A stretch of 25,388 nt of DNA, from positions 1 to 25,388 of the forward strand of contig CAJUEG010000040.1 in the NCBI GenBank assembly GCA_910584835.1, read 5' to 3'. The notes beneath the pieces are model-generated. The model did not search any database, was not told where the DNA came from, and worked only from the letters and a program-made list of their open reading frames with translations. Source of the stretch: an uncultured Oscillospiraceae bacterium (lineage in GTDB: Bacteria; Bacillota; Clostridia; Oscillospirales; Oscillospiraceae). This document shows positions 7,919 through 15,140 of the stretch, one piece after another. The number at the start of each line of letters is the position of its first letter. The first letter of the stretch is position 1. Both the position numbers and the translations under genes were made by a program.

Positions 7919-9280
7919 ATGCAAACGTTCGTCATGTTCCTGCTCATCATCGCGTCCGTGGTCCTCATGGTCTTTGCCATCTCCAAGCTGAAGATGCACC
8001 CGTTCATCGTCATGCTGGTGATCGCCATGCTGCTGGGCCTGTGCTGGGGGCTCTACCAGCCCGGCACCGCCGGCCTTGAGACCCCTGCCGACATGGTGGG
8101 CACCATCAAGAGCGGCTTCGGCGGCATCATGACCAGCATCGGCATCGTCATCCTGTGCGGTACCATCATCGGCACCATTCTGGAAAAGACCGGCGCCGCG
8201 CTGACCATGGCCAACACCATCCTGAAGCTGGTGGGCAAGAAGAACAGCGTGGTGGCCATGGGCGCCATGGGCTACGTTACCGGCATCCCCGTGTTCTGCG
8301 ATTCCGGCTTCGTGGTCCTCTCTCCCATCAGCCGCGCCCTGGCCCAGCAGTCCAACATCTCCCTGGCGGTGATGGGCACCGCCCTGTCCGGCGGCCTGTA
8401 CGCCACCCACTGCCTGGTGCCCCCCACCCCCGGCCCCATCGCCATGGCCGGCACCCTGGAGGCGGACCTGGGCCTGACCATCCTGGTGGGCCTGCTCATC
8501 TCCATCCCCGCCGTCATCGTGGCCATTCTCTACGCCAAGTTCGTGGCCAGCAAGATCGACATCCCCGCCAACTCCGAGTTCACCTATGAGGAGCTGCAGA
8601 GCAAGTACGGCAAGCTGCCCGGCGCGGTGCAGAGCTTTGCCCCCATCATTCTGCCCATCATCCTCATCGCCCTGGCCTCCGTGGCCTCCTTCCCCGGCAG
8701 CCCCTTCGGCACCGGCTTCTTCTTCAAGTTCATCGCCTTCATCGGCAAGCCCGAGGTGGCCCTGCTGCTGGGCGTGTTCCTGTCCATCAGCCTGATCCCC
8801 GAGTCCGAGAAGGAGAACACCCTGAAGTGGGTGACCCAGGGCGTCACCGATTCCGCGGGCATCCTGGCCATCACCTGCGCCGGCGGCTCCTTCGGCGCCA
8901 TCCTGAAGTGCCTGCCCATCGCCGACTCCGTGGGCAGCCTGACCAGCACCGGCATCGGCGTTCTCATCCCCTTCATCATTGCCGCCATCCTGAAGATCGC
9001 CATGGGCGCCTCCACCGTCGCGATGATTACCACCGCCGGCATGATGGCCCCCCTCATGGCCACCATGGGCTTTACCTCCCCGCTGGCCAAGGTGCTGGTG
9101 GTCATGGCCATCGGCGCGGGCTCCATGTTCGTCTCCCACGCCAACGACTCCTACTTCTGGGTGGTGTCTCAGTTCTCCGACATGAAGACCAACGAGGCCT
9201 ACAAGTGCCAGACCGGCATGACCGGCGTGATGGGCCTGACGGTCATCATTATCGTCTTTATCCTGTCCCTGTTCGTGTAA
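7919..9280 (+). CDS. GntP-family permease, probably for glycerate
   Basis: A 453-residue membrane protein, standard length for GntP/GntT/YgbN permeases that import gluconate or related hydroxy acids with protons. Typical landmarks are KMHPFIVMLVIAMLLGL near the N-terminus, the KTGAALTMANTILKLVGKK region, the substrate-loop VPPTPGPIAMAGTLEADLG, and SHANDSYFWVVSQFS near the C-terminus. AAAGGAGG lies upstream and only 18 bases separate it from cdaR. Being next to a glycerate kinase points to D-glycerate as substrate, though gluconate cannot be excluded from sequence alone. Confidence 0.93.
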   Translation: MQTFVMFLLIIASVVLMVFAISKLKMHPFIVMLVIAMLLGLCWGLYQPGTAGLETPADMVGTIKSGFGGIMTSIGIVILCGTIIGTILEKTGAALTMANTILKLVGKKNSVVAMGAMGYVTGIPVFCDSGFVVLSPISRALAQQSNISLAVMGTALSGGLYATHCLVPPTPGPIAMAGTLEADLGLTILVGLLISIPAVIVAILYAKFVASKIDIPANSEFTYEELQSKYGKLPGAVQSFAPIILPIILIALASVASFPGSPFGTGFFFKFIAFIGKPEVALLLGVFLSISLIPESEKENTLKWVTQGVTDSAGILAITCAGGSFGAILKCLPIADSVGSLTSTGIGVLIPFIIAAILKIAMGASTVAMITTAGMMAPLMATMGFTSPLAKVLVVMAIGAGSMFVSHANDSYFWVVSQFSDMKTNEAYKCQTGMTGVMGLTVIIIVFILSLFV

Positions 9281-9295
9281 TCCGCACAACCATCA

Positions 9296-9331
9296 GGGCC
9301 GCCGCCGGGACGAGAGGCCCGGCGGCGGCCC
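9296..9331 (+). terminator. Strong intercistronic hairpin between permease and kinase genes
   Basis: A perfect 14-bp GC-only stem (9296-9309 with 9318-9331) with an 8-nt loop. No U-tract follows, so it is more likely an mRNA stabiliser or attenuator that adjusts permease versus kinase levels than a full terminator. Confidence 0.55.
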
Positions 9332-9362
9332 CTCATATTCGATCAAAAGGAGGGACCTCCCT

Positions 9363-10595
9363 TTGTCATTGAGAACAGACGCGCAGCGCATTATGGACGC
9401 CGCCCTCAAGGCCGCCCTGCCGGACACGGCGGTGGCCAAGGCGCTGGAGGCGGCGCGGTTCGGGCCGGGACGGCTGGTGCTGGTGGCGGCGGGCAAGGCC
9501 GCGTGGCAGATGGCCGCCGCCGCCGTCGGGCAGCTGGGACAGCGGATTGACGCCGGCGTGGTTATCACCAAATACGGGCACAGCAAGGGCCCCCTGCCCG
9601 GACTGAAGATCTACGAGGCGGGCCACCCCGTCCCCGATGAAAACTCCTTCCGGGCCACCCAGGCCGCCATTGAGGCGGTGTCCGGCCTGACGGCGGAGGA
9701 CACGGTGCTCTTTCTGCTGTCCGGCGGGGGCTCCGCCCTGTTTGAGAAGCCGCTGATCCCGCCGGAGGACCTGGACCGGCTCACCCACGAGCTGCTGGCC
9801 TCCGGGGCGGACATCGTGGAGATGAACACGGTGCGCAAGCGCTTTTCCGCCGTGAAGGGCGGGCGGTTCGCCGCCCTGTGCGCCCCGGCCAGGGTGTTCT
9901 CCGTGGTGCTGTCCGATATCATCGGCGACCCGCTGGATATGATCGCCTCCGGCCCCGCATACCCGGATTCCAGCACGGAGGAGCAGGCCCGGGCCGTGGC
10001 GGAGAAGTACGGCCTGACCCTCACCGAGGAGATGCGCGCCCTGCTGGCCGTGGAGACGCCAAAGAGCCTGGACAATGTGGAGACCCACATCACCGGCAGC
10101 GTCCGCCAGCTGTGCCTGGCCGCCCAGGAGGAGTGCCGGGCCCTGGGGTATGCCCCTTCGGTGCTCACCGCCAGCCTGTCGTGCACGGCGCGGGAGGCCG
10201 GAGCCTTCCTGGCCAATATCGCCCAGTACCACCACGGCAGCGGGCAGAAGCTGGCCTTTCTGGCGGGGGGGGAGACCGTGGTGCAGATCACCGGACACGG
10301 CCTTGGGGGCCGGAACCAGGAGCTTGCCCTGGCGGCGGCCCCCGGCATCGCGGGCCTGTCCGGCGCGGCGGTGTTTTCCCTGGGCTCCGACGGCACCGAC
10401 GGCCCCACCGACGCCGCCGGAGGCTATGTGGACGGCTCCACCGCCCAGGTCCTGCGGGAGCAGGGGGTGGACATTTTCGCGGTGCTCAAGGACAACGACT
10501 CCTATCACGCGCTGGAAAAGGCCGGAGGACTCATCAAGACCGGCCCCACCGGGACGAACGTAAACGATATCGCGGTGCTGCTGCTGGAGGGCTGA
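9363..10595 (+). CDS. Glycerate 2-kinase, MOFRL family
   Basis: A 410-residue ATP-dependent kinase giving 2-phosphoglycerate, which enters lower glycolysis. Family features: the active-site lysine in AAGKAAW (K45), GHPVPD at 87-92, the phosphate loop LLSGGGSALF at 118-127, MNTVRKRFSAVKGG at 154-167, and the C-terminal MOFRL part with LGSDGTDGPTDAAGG. The start is TTG, chosen because AGGAGGG ends nine bases upstream and no ATG lies nearby. The Shine-Dalgarno can pair with the CCTCC just after it, so access may be limited. It is the last gene of the MBL-cdaR-gntP operon. Confidence 0.93.
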   Translation: MSLRTDAQRIMDAALKAALPDTAVAKALEAARFGPGRLVLVAAGKAAWQMAAAAVGQLGQRIDAGVVITKYGHSKGPLPGLKIYEAGHPVPDENSFRATQAAIEAVSGLTAEDTVLFLLSGGGSALFEKPLIPPEDLDRLTHELLASGADIVEMNTVRKRFSAVKGGRFAALCAPARVFSVVLSDIIGDPLDMIASGPAYPDSSTEEQARAVAEKYGLTLTEEMRALLAVETPKSLDNVETHITGSVRQLCLAAQEECRALGYAPSVLTASLSCTAREAGAFLANIAQYHHGSGQKLAFLAGGETVVQITGHGLGGRNQELALAAAPGIAGLSGAAVFSLGSDGTDGPTDAAGGYVDGSTAQVLREQGVDIFAVLKDNDSYHALEKAGGLIKTGPTGTNVNDIAVLLLEG

Positions 10596-10613
10596 GCACA
10601 GGGCGCGTGACAG

Positions 10614-10655
10614 ACAAGGCCGCTGCCATCCGATCGGGGATGGCAGCGGCCTTGT
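10614..10655. terminator. Perfect 18-bp hairpin between convergent kinase and reductase genes
   Basis: Stem 10614-10631 pairs fully with 10638-10655 around a 6-nt loop. It sits between the stops of two convergent genes and probably acts on both strands, although neither side has a long U-tract. Confidence 0.75.
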
Positions 10656-10660
10656 GCGGG

Positions 10661-11542
10661 TTACCGGCCAAGCCGGATGCTGGTCAGATATTCGTAATAC
10701 TGGGCGATGGCGCTGTGGTCCTTCTGCCCGCCCTCATGGTTGTGCATCCACTGCAGAATTTCCTGTACCTGGGCGGTCATGGGCACGGGCGCCCCCACAG
10801 TGTGGGCGCAGTCCAGGACATTGTTCAGGTCCTTGATGTGCAGGTCGATTTTAAAGCCGGGCCTGTCGTCCCCGGCCAGCATCATGGGGGCCTTGGCATT
10901 CATGACAGTGGAGCCCGCCAAGCCGCCCCGGATGGCCTGGAACACCAGCTCAGGGTCCACCCCGGCTTTCTGGGCCAGGGTCAGGGCCTCGGCCAGGGCC
11001 TGGATGCTGCAGGCCACAATGATCTGGTTGGCCAGCTTGGTGGTGTTGCCCGCCCCGACCTCGCCGCAGCGCACGGCGGAGGCGCCCATGGTGAGCAGAA
11101 TTCCCTTGCAGCGGTCGAAGACCTCCTGCCTGCCGCCCACCATAAAGGACAGCGTGCCGTCGATGGCTTTGGGTTCGCCGCCGGATACCGGGGCGTCCAG
11201 CATCTCTATTCCGCGCTCAGCCAGCTCCGCCGCAATCTCCCTGGAGGCCACGGGGTTGATGGAGGAGGTGTCGATGACGGTTTGCCCTTGGCGCATGTAC
11301 TGGGCGATGCCGTCCTGGCCCAGCAAAACCTCCCGCACCTGGGGAGAGTTGGGGAGCATGGTAATGACCAGCTCACAGTTTTCCGCCATCTCCCGGCAGC
11401 CGGCAGGGATGGCCCCGTCTTTGCGCAGCTCCTCCTCGGGCGCTTTGGAGCGGTTGCGCACCCAGACATGGTGTCCCGCCTTGAGCAGGTTCCGGGCCAT
11501 GGGCTTGCCCATAATGCCCAGTCCGATAAAACCGATGTTCAT
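10661..11542 (-). CDS. garR: 2-hydroxy-3-oxopropionate (tartronate semialdehyde) reductase
   Basis: A 293-residue NAD(P)-dependent beta-hydroxyacid dehydrogenase that reduces tartronate semialdehyde to glycerate. It shows the Rossmann motif IGFIGLGIMG (3-12), the substrate-binding DAPVSGG (116-122), and the catalytic lysine region GAGNTTKLANQ with K169. The start at 11542 has AAGGAG eight bases upstream; a GTG three codons earlier is less likely. It faces the glycerate kinase gene, which fits product handover. Close relatives act on 3-hydroxyisobutyrate, so the substrate is inferred mainly from the neighbourhood. Confidence 0.88.
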   Translation of the reverse strand: MNIGFIGLGIMGKPMARNLLKAGHHVWVRNRSKAPEEELRKDGAIPAGCREMAENCELVITMLPNSPQVREVLLGQDGIAQYMRQGQTVIDTSSINPVASREIAAELAERGIEMLDAPVSGGEPKAIDGTLSFMVGGRQEVFDRCKGILLTMGASAVRCGEVGAGNTTKLANQIIVACSIQALAEALTLAQKAGVDPELVFQAIRGGLAGSTVMNAKAPMMLAGDDRPGFKIDLHIKDLNNVLDCAHTVGAPVPMTAQVQEILQWMHNHEGGQKDHSAIAQYYEYLTSIRLGR

Positions 11543-11570
11543 AAAACGCACTCCTTTTTATTAAAATCGC

Positions 11571-11613
11571 AATGGTTCCGCATTTGTTCAGCGCAGTGCC
11601 GGGCCGAACCATT
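11571..11613. repeat. 8-bp inverted repeat in the garR leader
   Basis: AATGGTTC (11571-11578) and GAACCATT (11606-11613) are perfect inverted copies 27 bases apart, just upstream of the garR ribosome binding site. They could be an operator or an RNA stem in the leader. Confidence 0.5.
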
Positions 11614-11621
11614 AAGCCGCC

Positions 11622-11661
11622 GCGTAAAAAGCGCGCCCCGGCCGTGCTCTCAAGCCGGGGC
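11622..11661 (-). terminator. Hairpin plus T-run in the garR leader (possible attenuator)
   Basis: On the minus strand GCCCCGGC (11661-11654) pairs with GCCGGGGC (11642-11635), followed by GCGC and TTTTTA. It lies between the predicted garR promoter and garR itself, so it may attenuate garR. Confidence 0.5.
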
Positions 11662-11710
11662 AATCAGAAAATATTTCCTTGGTATATGTCATATTTTTTA
11701 TCTGCTGTTT

Positions 11711-11739
11711 ATCATACCATGGCAGATGGGCGTTGACAA
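11711..11739 (-). promoter_or_regulatory. Predicted garR promoter
   Basis: On the minus strand TTGTCA (11734-11739) and TATGAT (11711-11716) are 17 bases apart, with a TG extended -10. It implies a leader of about 160 nt before garR. Confidence 0.6.
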
Positions 11740-11805
11740 GAATTTTGGCAAACTCTTTCGGCTTTTCATTCACACATATGTTAAGGCGGGAACGGGAAAT
11801 AGGGG

Positions 11806-11834
11806 TTGACAGAAAGGGAAAATCGTGCTATCAT
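11806..11834 (+). promoter_or_regulatory. Promoter of the tRNA pair
   Basis: TTGACA (11806-11811) is perfect, with TATCAT (11829-11834) 17 bases downstream and a TG extended -10. It lies 16 bases before tRNA-Leu. Confidence 0.8.
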
Positions 11835-11850
11835 AATCTAGCCTTGATAA

Positions 11851-11937
11851 GCCGGAGTGGCGGAATTGGCAGACGCCCGGGACTTAAAATCCCGTGGGAG
11901 TGATCCCGTGCCGGTTCGACCCCGGTCTCCGGCACCA
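11851..11937 (+). tRNA. tRNA-Leu, anticodon TAA
   Basis: The acceptor stem GCCGGAG pairs with CTCCGGC, the anticodon loop CTTAAAA sits on stem CGGGA/TCCCG, and there is a class II variable arm. CCA is encoded. The length of 87 nt is normal for tRNA-Leu. Confidence 0.97.
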
Positions 11938-11947
11938 AATATAATAT

Positions 11948-12024
11948 CGCGGGGTGGAGCAGTCTGGTAGCTCATCGGGCTCATAACCCGAAGGTCGTCG
12001 GTTCAAATCCGGCCCCCGCAACCA
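11948..12024 (+). tRNA. Initiator tRNA-fMet, anticodon CAT
   Basis: Initiator marks are present: an unpaired C1 opposite A72 and three G:C pairs (GGG/CCC) next to the CTCATAA anticodon loop. CCA is encoded; 77 nt. It lies ten bases after tRNA-Leu in the same transcript. The integrase gene begins about 230 bases further on, so its 3' end is a plausible integration target. Confidence 0.97.
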
Positions 12025-12025
12025 T

Positions 12026-12060
12026 AAATCCTCCGATTTCCGTGGAAATCGGAGGATTTT
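12026..12060 (+). terminator. Terminator of the tRNA operon
   Basis: A perfect 15-bp stem (12026-12040 with 12045-12059), a 4-nt loop and a T-rich tail (TTTTCTTTGCTTTT) directly follow tRNA-fMet. Confidence 0.9.
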
Positions 12061-12252
12061 CTTTGCTTTTCCTCACTTTTCTGGATGGTCAAAATTTTGA
12101 TTTTCCACAAGACCCAGGTTCTGACCCATACGGCGAATCGTCCTCACAAGCTCCATATCGCTCGTTTCCGATTCAAACCGAAAACTCGCTCATTCCGCTG
12201 TTCGTCCTCTCCCCAGCGAAACCGCTTCGCTGGGTTTCACTGGGGGCCCCTT
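12061..12252. other. Junction region between tRNA terminator and integrase gene
   Basis: No firm gene. On the minus strand a frame is open for 27 codons from an ATG (12156 down to the stop at 12073), which could be a remnant or a tiny protein; it has no clear ribosome binding site. A 9-bp hairpin (12212-12220 with 12226-12234) lies just behind the integrase stop. The element's attachment core is expected near here or in the tRNA 3' end. Confidence 0.5.
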
Positions 12253-13407
12253 TTAGTTCCCAACAGCACCAGAGAGGATATTCGCCATGGTATCCGCCGC
12301 CTGGCGCTGGGCCTGGGTGGTGATGTGGGCATAAGTGTCCAACGTGAATCCAGCGCTGTAGTGGCCCAGCATCCCGCTCACCGTCTTGATATCCACACCA
12401 TTTTGCAGAGCTACAGTAGCGAACGTATGTCTCATGTCATGAAATCGAATCTGGGGCAACCCTGCCCGTTTCAGCACCCGGTGGAGCATATGGAGTACGC
12501 TGTCCGGGGAGATGGGGCCGCCTGTGGGCGAGGGGAACGCATATTCGCTGGCGGTTTTGCTCCGCTGCTCCTTGAGGATTTCCACGGCATCTTGCCCGAT
12601 GGACACGCTCCGATAGGAGTTTTTTGTCTTGAGCGGTGCCTCTACCACCTCGCCATTGATCCGGGCGATCTGGCGGCGCACTTGAATCGTGCCCCGCTCC
12701 AGGTCGATGTCCTCCCACTTGAGGCCCAGCAGCTCACCCCGGCGCAAGCCTGTGGCCAGTTCGATGTAGTACATCTCGAACACGCCGCTCTCCTTGGCTT
12801 CGTGGAGAAAGGACGCCAGCTGCTCGGTGGGGAGAGTTTTCATTTCCCGGTGTTCCAGCTTGGGCAGAGCGCAGCCATCCGTAGGATTAGCGGTGATCAG
12901 CTTCTGGTCGATGGCGAAATCCATGGCGGAGGAGATCACCTGGTTGATGTTCCGGACGGTTTTGGCGCTCAATCCCTTGGGCTGACTTTTGGACTCAATC
13001 CGCTCCACCCTGCCGCCGCTCAGCAGCTTTTTGTACAGCTTCTGTAAATCCAGAGAGGATAATTTGTTGAGAGGAATTTTCCCGATGTTTGGCTTGATAT
13101 GGTTGCCGATGTAACCCCGGTAGGTCTTGTGGGAGGAGGGCCGCACCTTGATTTTCGCGCAGTTCTCAAACCACACATCCATCCACTGGCCTACGGTGTA
13201 CTGCTCCGCCCGGATGGCGTCCACCTTGGCGTTTTCCTCGATGGCCCGCTTCAGCTTCTCTTTGCATTCCTTCTGGGTTTTCGCCAGCACATTTTTGTAA
13301 ATCACTTTCCCAGTGTCCGGGTCGCGGCCCGCCGTATACCGGCCCTCCCAGCGGCCATCGCTGCGTTTGCGGATGTTGCCCTCCCCGTTGGCCCTGCGTT
13401 TAGCCAT
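12253..13407 (-). CDS. int: Tyrosine site-specific recombinase (integrase)
   Basis: A 384-residue phage/ICE-type integrase that inserts and excises the element. It has an N-terminal arm-binding domain (about 10-55, RKRSDGRWEGRYTAGRDP), a SAM-like core-binding domain (about 65-175) and the catalytic domain with R222 (TGLRRGEL), a lysine near 260, H323 and R326 (HDMRH), H349 (GHYS) and nucleophile Y359 (DTYAH). All catalytic residues are present, so it should be active. The ATG at 13407 has GAGAGGGGG upstream; a GTG seven codons earlier is less likely. It overlaps the end of the upstream small gene by eight bases, and its 3' end faces the tRNA pair. Confidence 0.95.
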   Translation of the reverse strand: MAKRRANGEGNIRKRSDGRWEGRYTAGRDPDTGKVIYKNVLAKTQKECKEKLKRAIEENAKVDAIRAEQYTVGQWMDVWFENCAKIKVRPSSHKTYRGYIGNHIKPNIGKIPLNKLSSLDLQKLYKKLLSGGRVERIESKSQPKGLSAKTVRNINQVISSAMDFAIDQKLITANPTDGCALPKLEHREMKTLPTEQLASFLHEAKESGVFEMYYIELATGLRRGELLGLKWEDIDLERGTIQVRRQIARINGEVVEAPLKTKNSYRSVSIGQDAVEILKEQRSKTASEYAFPSPTGGPISPDSVLHMLHRVLKRAGLPQIRFHDMRHTFATVALQNGVDIKTVSGMLGHYSAGFTLDTYAHITTQAQRQAADTMANILSGAVGN

Positions 13408-13717
13408 ATTTGTCAGCCCCCTCTCCACAATTTTTGCGCCGGCTGATTTCTTCCTGCTCCTGTTCGTAGGAATAGTTTCCGTCTGCCATCAGCTCCATGG
13501 TGATCCTCCAGGCCAGATGGAAGCCGGCGATGAAACTGGCCAGCGCCATTTCCTCTTGTGCCATCGTGTGGGCATCCACCAGCCGGAGCAGCTTTTTTCG
13601 GCCCTGCTTATCCAGTAGGGTAGCAACCTCCTGGCGTTTGGTTTCAAGCTCCTGGCATCGTTTATGGTTCGGCTTGAGCGCAAACCTGTCCTCCAGTGCC
13701 CTCATGTAGTCGTACAT
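13400..13717 (-). CDS. Small DUF6809-like protein upstream of the integrase
   Basis: About 105 residues, largely helical and charged. The order of features (a coil-forming N-terminal half with LETKRQEVATLLDKQGRKKLL, then DAHTMAQEEMALASFIAGF) resembles DUF6809 proteins, which occur in Clostridia mobile elements and have no known function. The ATG at 13717 is preferred over one 13 codons earlier because AGGGA lies six bases before it. Its end overlaps the integrase start, so the two are co-translated; a role in excision or integration control is a guess from position. The protein is soluble with no catalytic motif. Confidence 0.65.
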   Translation of the reverse strand: MYDYMRALEDRFALKPNHKRCQELETKRQEVATLLDKQGRKKLLRLVDAHTMAQEEMALASFIAGFHLAWRITMELMADGNYSYEQEQEEISRRKNCGEGADKYG

Positions 13718-13810
13718 GGCGTGTCCCTGTATCGGTTCCAAAATTGCGCATTTCAAAAGTTGGAATATTGTGGCGAAATAACGCCTTTTTAATATATTTT
13801 TGGTTTATTC

Positions 13811-13852
13811 ATAGCCGATACTCACATTGCCGTGGGTATCGGCTATTTTTTT
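13811..13852 (+). terminator. Intrinsic terminator facing rightward, no obvious gene upstream
   Basis: An 11-bp perfect stem (13811-13821 with 13836-13846) is followed by seven Ts. The orientation is plus-strand, although all neighbouring genes are on the minus strand. The surrounding stretch 13718-13966 otherwise holds no gene. It may stop antisense transcription coming from the tRNA side. Confidence 0.75.
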
Positions 13853-13966
13853 GTATGATGCTATACTACATATATGATTCTTTTGCATCCCACATGATGT
13901 GAAACCAATCTCTTATGCAATAGCGAAACCATCCCGCTTGATGACGTAGATTCGAGTTAGTTTATA

Positions 13967-14974
13967 TTATTGAATACAGCAATTCAAAAATCGACGACCG
14001 TATTGCGTGACATAAATTTCTGAGCGGGAACACCCTATCTTCATCAGTTGTTTCATTGAAATATTTTGGTTCTGAGATAAAGCGTCATATAATTGAGGAA
14101 TTTCAGATTTATACAAAAACGACAAGAACAAATCTGAATATTTAGTTTTTGTGCCACCCATAACAATCATAGGGCATTTGCCAGTTTTTATATACGACAT
14201 AGCAGAAACAAAGAGTGAGGGCAATTCAAAATCTAGCATGCCTTTGCTTTTTAAACGAATTAAATCTTCAAAAAGAGTTTTCCCAATGTATACTTCCTTC
14301 TTAAACTCAACCAAACCAAGTGATGCGAGAATATCTAAAGATTCTATTGGAAAATCAAACCGCATAGATGAGCATGGCGTAGCTGTAGATATCTCCATAA
14401 TTTTTGAGGGTATTTCTGTAGTTTCTTTAAAATTTTCACACTCATACAAATTAAATACAGACAAAATAGCAGAGTCCGCAAAAATATGTGTAGGTTGCTT
14501 TAGATCATCATATGCACGGCGTGTTATTATTGCATCTGAACACCACTGTAAGAATTTTGCTTCATTCCCTGATAAGAACCTCATAGTTTCAACAAATGAC
14601 TTGTTGAGATAACTTATATTATCTTGATTCATAGATGAAGACAACAGTTTAGAAAACATCTCTCGCAGCAAATCATTCCCTGGCTCATCATCAAAACAAA
14701 ACTTTACACAGTCCAACAAAGGTGCGACAATACTGCTTTTTGGTGCAGTTAATTTTTCAGGGGGAACTCGATTAACAGCTTCTTTAATAAATTTAGTATA
14801 TTTCTTTTCAAGTTCTTCGGCGGTCAATCCTAGGAATTTGAATGGAAGTGCAACAAACTTTAACAAACTTTCAATGCTTTGCCCGACCTGTTTCATAGCA
14901 GGACTGGCCACATCGCTGTAAATGCTGGTAACTAATTTGCTGTCACTGATATCTTTAATATCTTTAGTCTCCAT
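13967..14974 (-). CDS. Abi-alpha (DUF4393)-like protein, candidate phage defence
   Basis: A 335-residue protein with the ordered landmarks of the Abi-alpha/DUF4393 family. These are IYSDVASPAMKQVG (18-31), a hydrophobic helix with LALP-like content (about 35-52), a VPPEKLTAPKSSIVAPLL region (70-87), REMFSKLLSSSMNQD (104-118) and SFVETMRFLSGNEA (126-139). The family is named for abortive infection in lactococci, where the host halts after phage entry; the mechanism is not established. The C-terminal half (about 150-335) is not recognised. AGAGG lies before the ATG. The gene is markedly AT-rich compared with its neighbours, as expected for swapped-in cargo. The defence role is inferred. Confidence 0.75.
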   Translation of the reverse strand: METKDIKDISDSKLVTSIYSDVASPAMKQVGQSIESLLKFVALPFKFLGLTAEELEKKYTKFIKEAVNRVPPEKLTAPKSSIVAPLLDCVKFCFDDEPGNDLLREMFSKLLSSSMNQDNISYLNKSFVETMRFLSGNEAKFLQWCSDAIITRRAYDDLKQPTHIFADSAILSVFNLYECENFKETTEIPSKIMEISTATPCSSMRFDFPIESLDILASLGLVEFKKEVYIGKTLFEDLIRLKSKGMLDFELPSLFVSAMSYIKTGKCPMIVMGGTKTKYSDLFLSFLYKSEIPQLYDALSQNQNISMKQLMKIGCSRSEIYVTQYGRRFLNCCIQ

Positions 14975-15140
14975 GACAAACCTCTTTCTGTAATTCGTTG
15001 TCTATGATAATAAATTGACACGAACAAGGCTCAGACTAAGTGTAGTACATTTATTGTGAGATGTCAAAAGAAAGCGGCCAGAATACTATGTGATATAAAC
15101 TAAAATAAAATTATCCAGTTTCATTATTTATAGCTATTTG

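Noticed and set aside
7592..9289. Minus-strand frame of 565 codons opposite the permease gene
   Set aside because: Its composition (Gly, His, Asp, Gln rich with no hydrophobic core) is that of a shadow of GC-rich codons; the plus strand has the clear GntP permease and CdaR genes.
11733..11738. TTGACA as an additional rightward promoter before the tRNA pair
   Set aside because: No acceptable -10 lies 16-18 bases downstream; the reverse-strand reading as the garR -35 fits better.
9878..11809. Plus-strand frame of 643 codons across the kinase and garR
   Set aside because: It spans two convergent real genes and a terminator; it is open only because high GC makes stops rare.
12042..12323. Plus-strand 93-codon frame after the tRNA pair
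   Set aside because: It begins inside the tRNA terminator stem, has no ribosome binding site and runs into the integrase gene on the other strand.
14151..14612. Plus-strand 153-codon frame inside the Abi-alpha-like gene
   Set aside because: Antisense to a gene with clear family motifs; no ribosome binding site.
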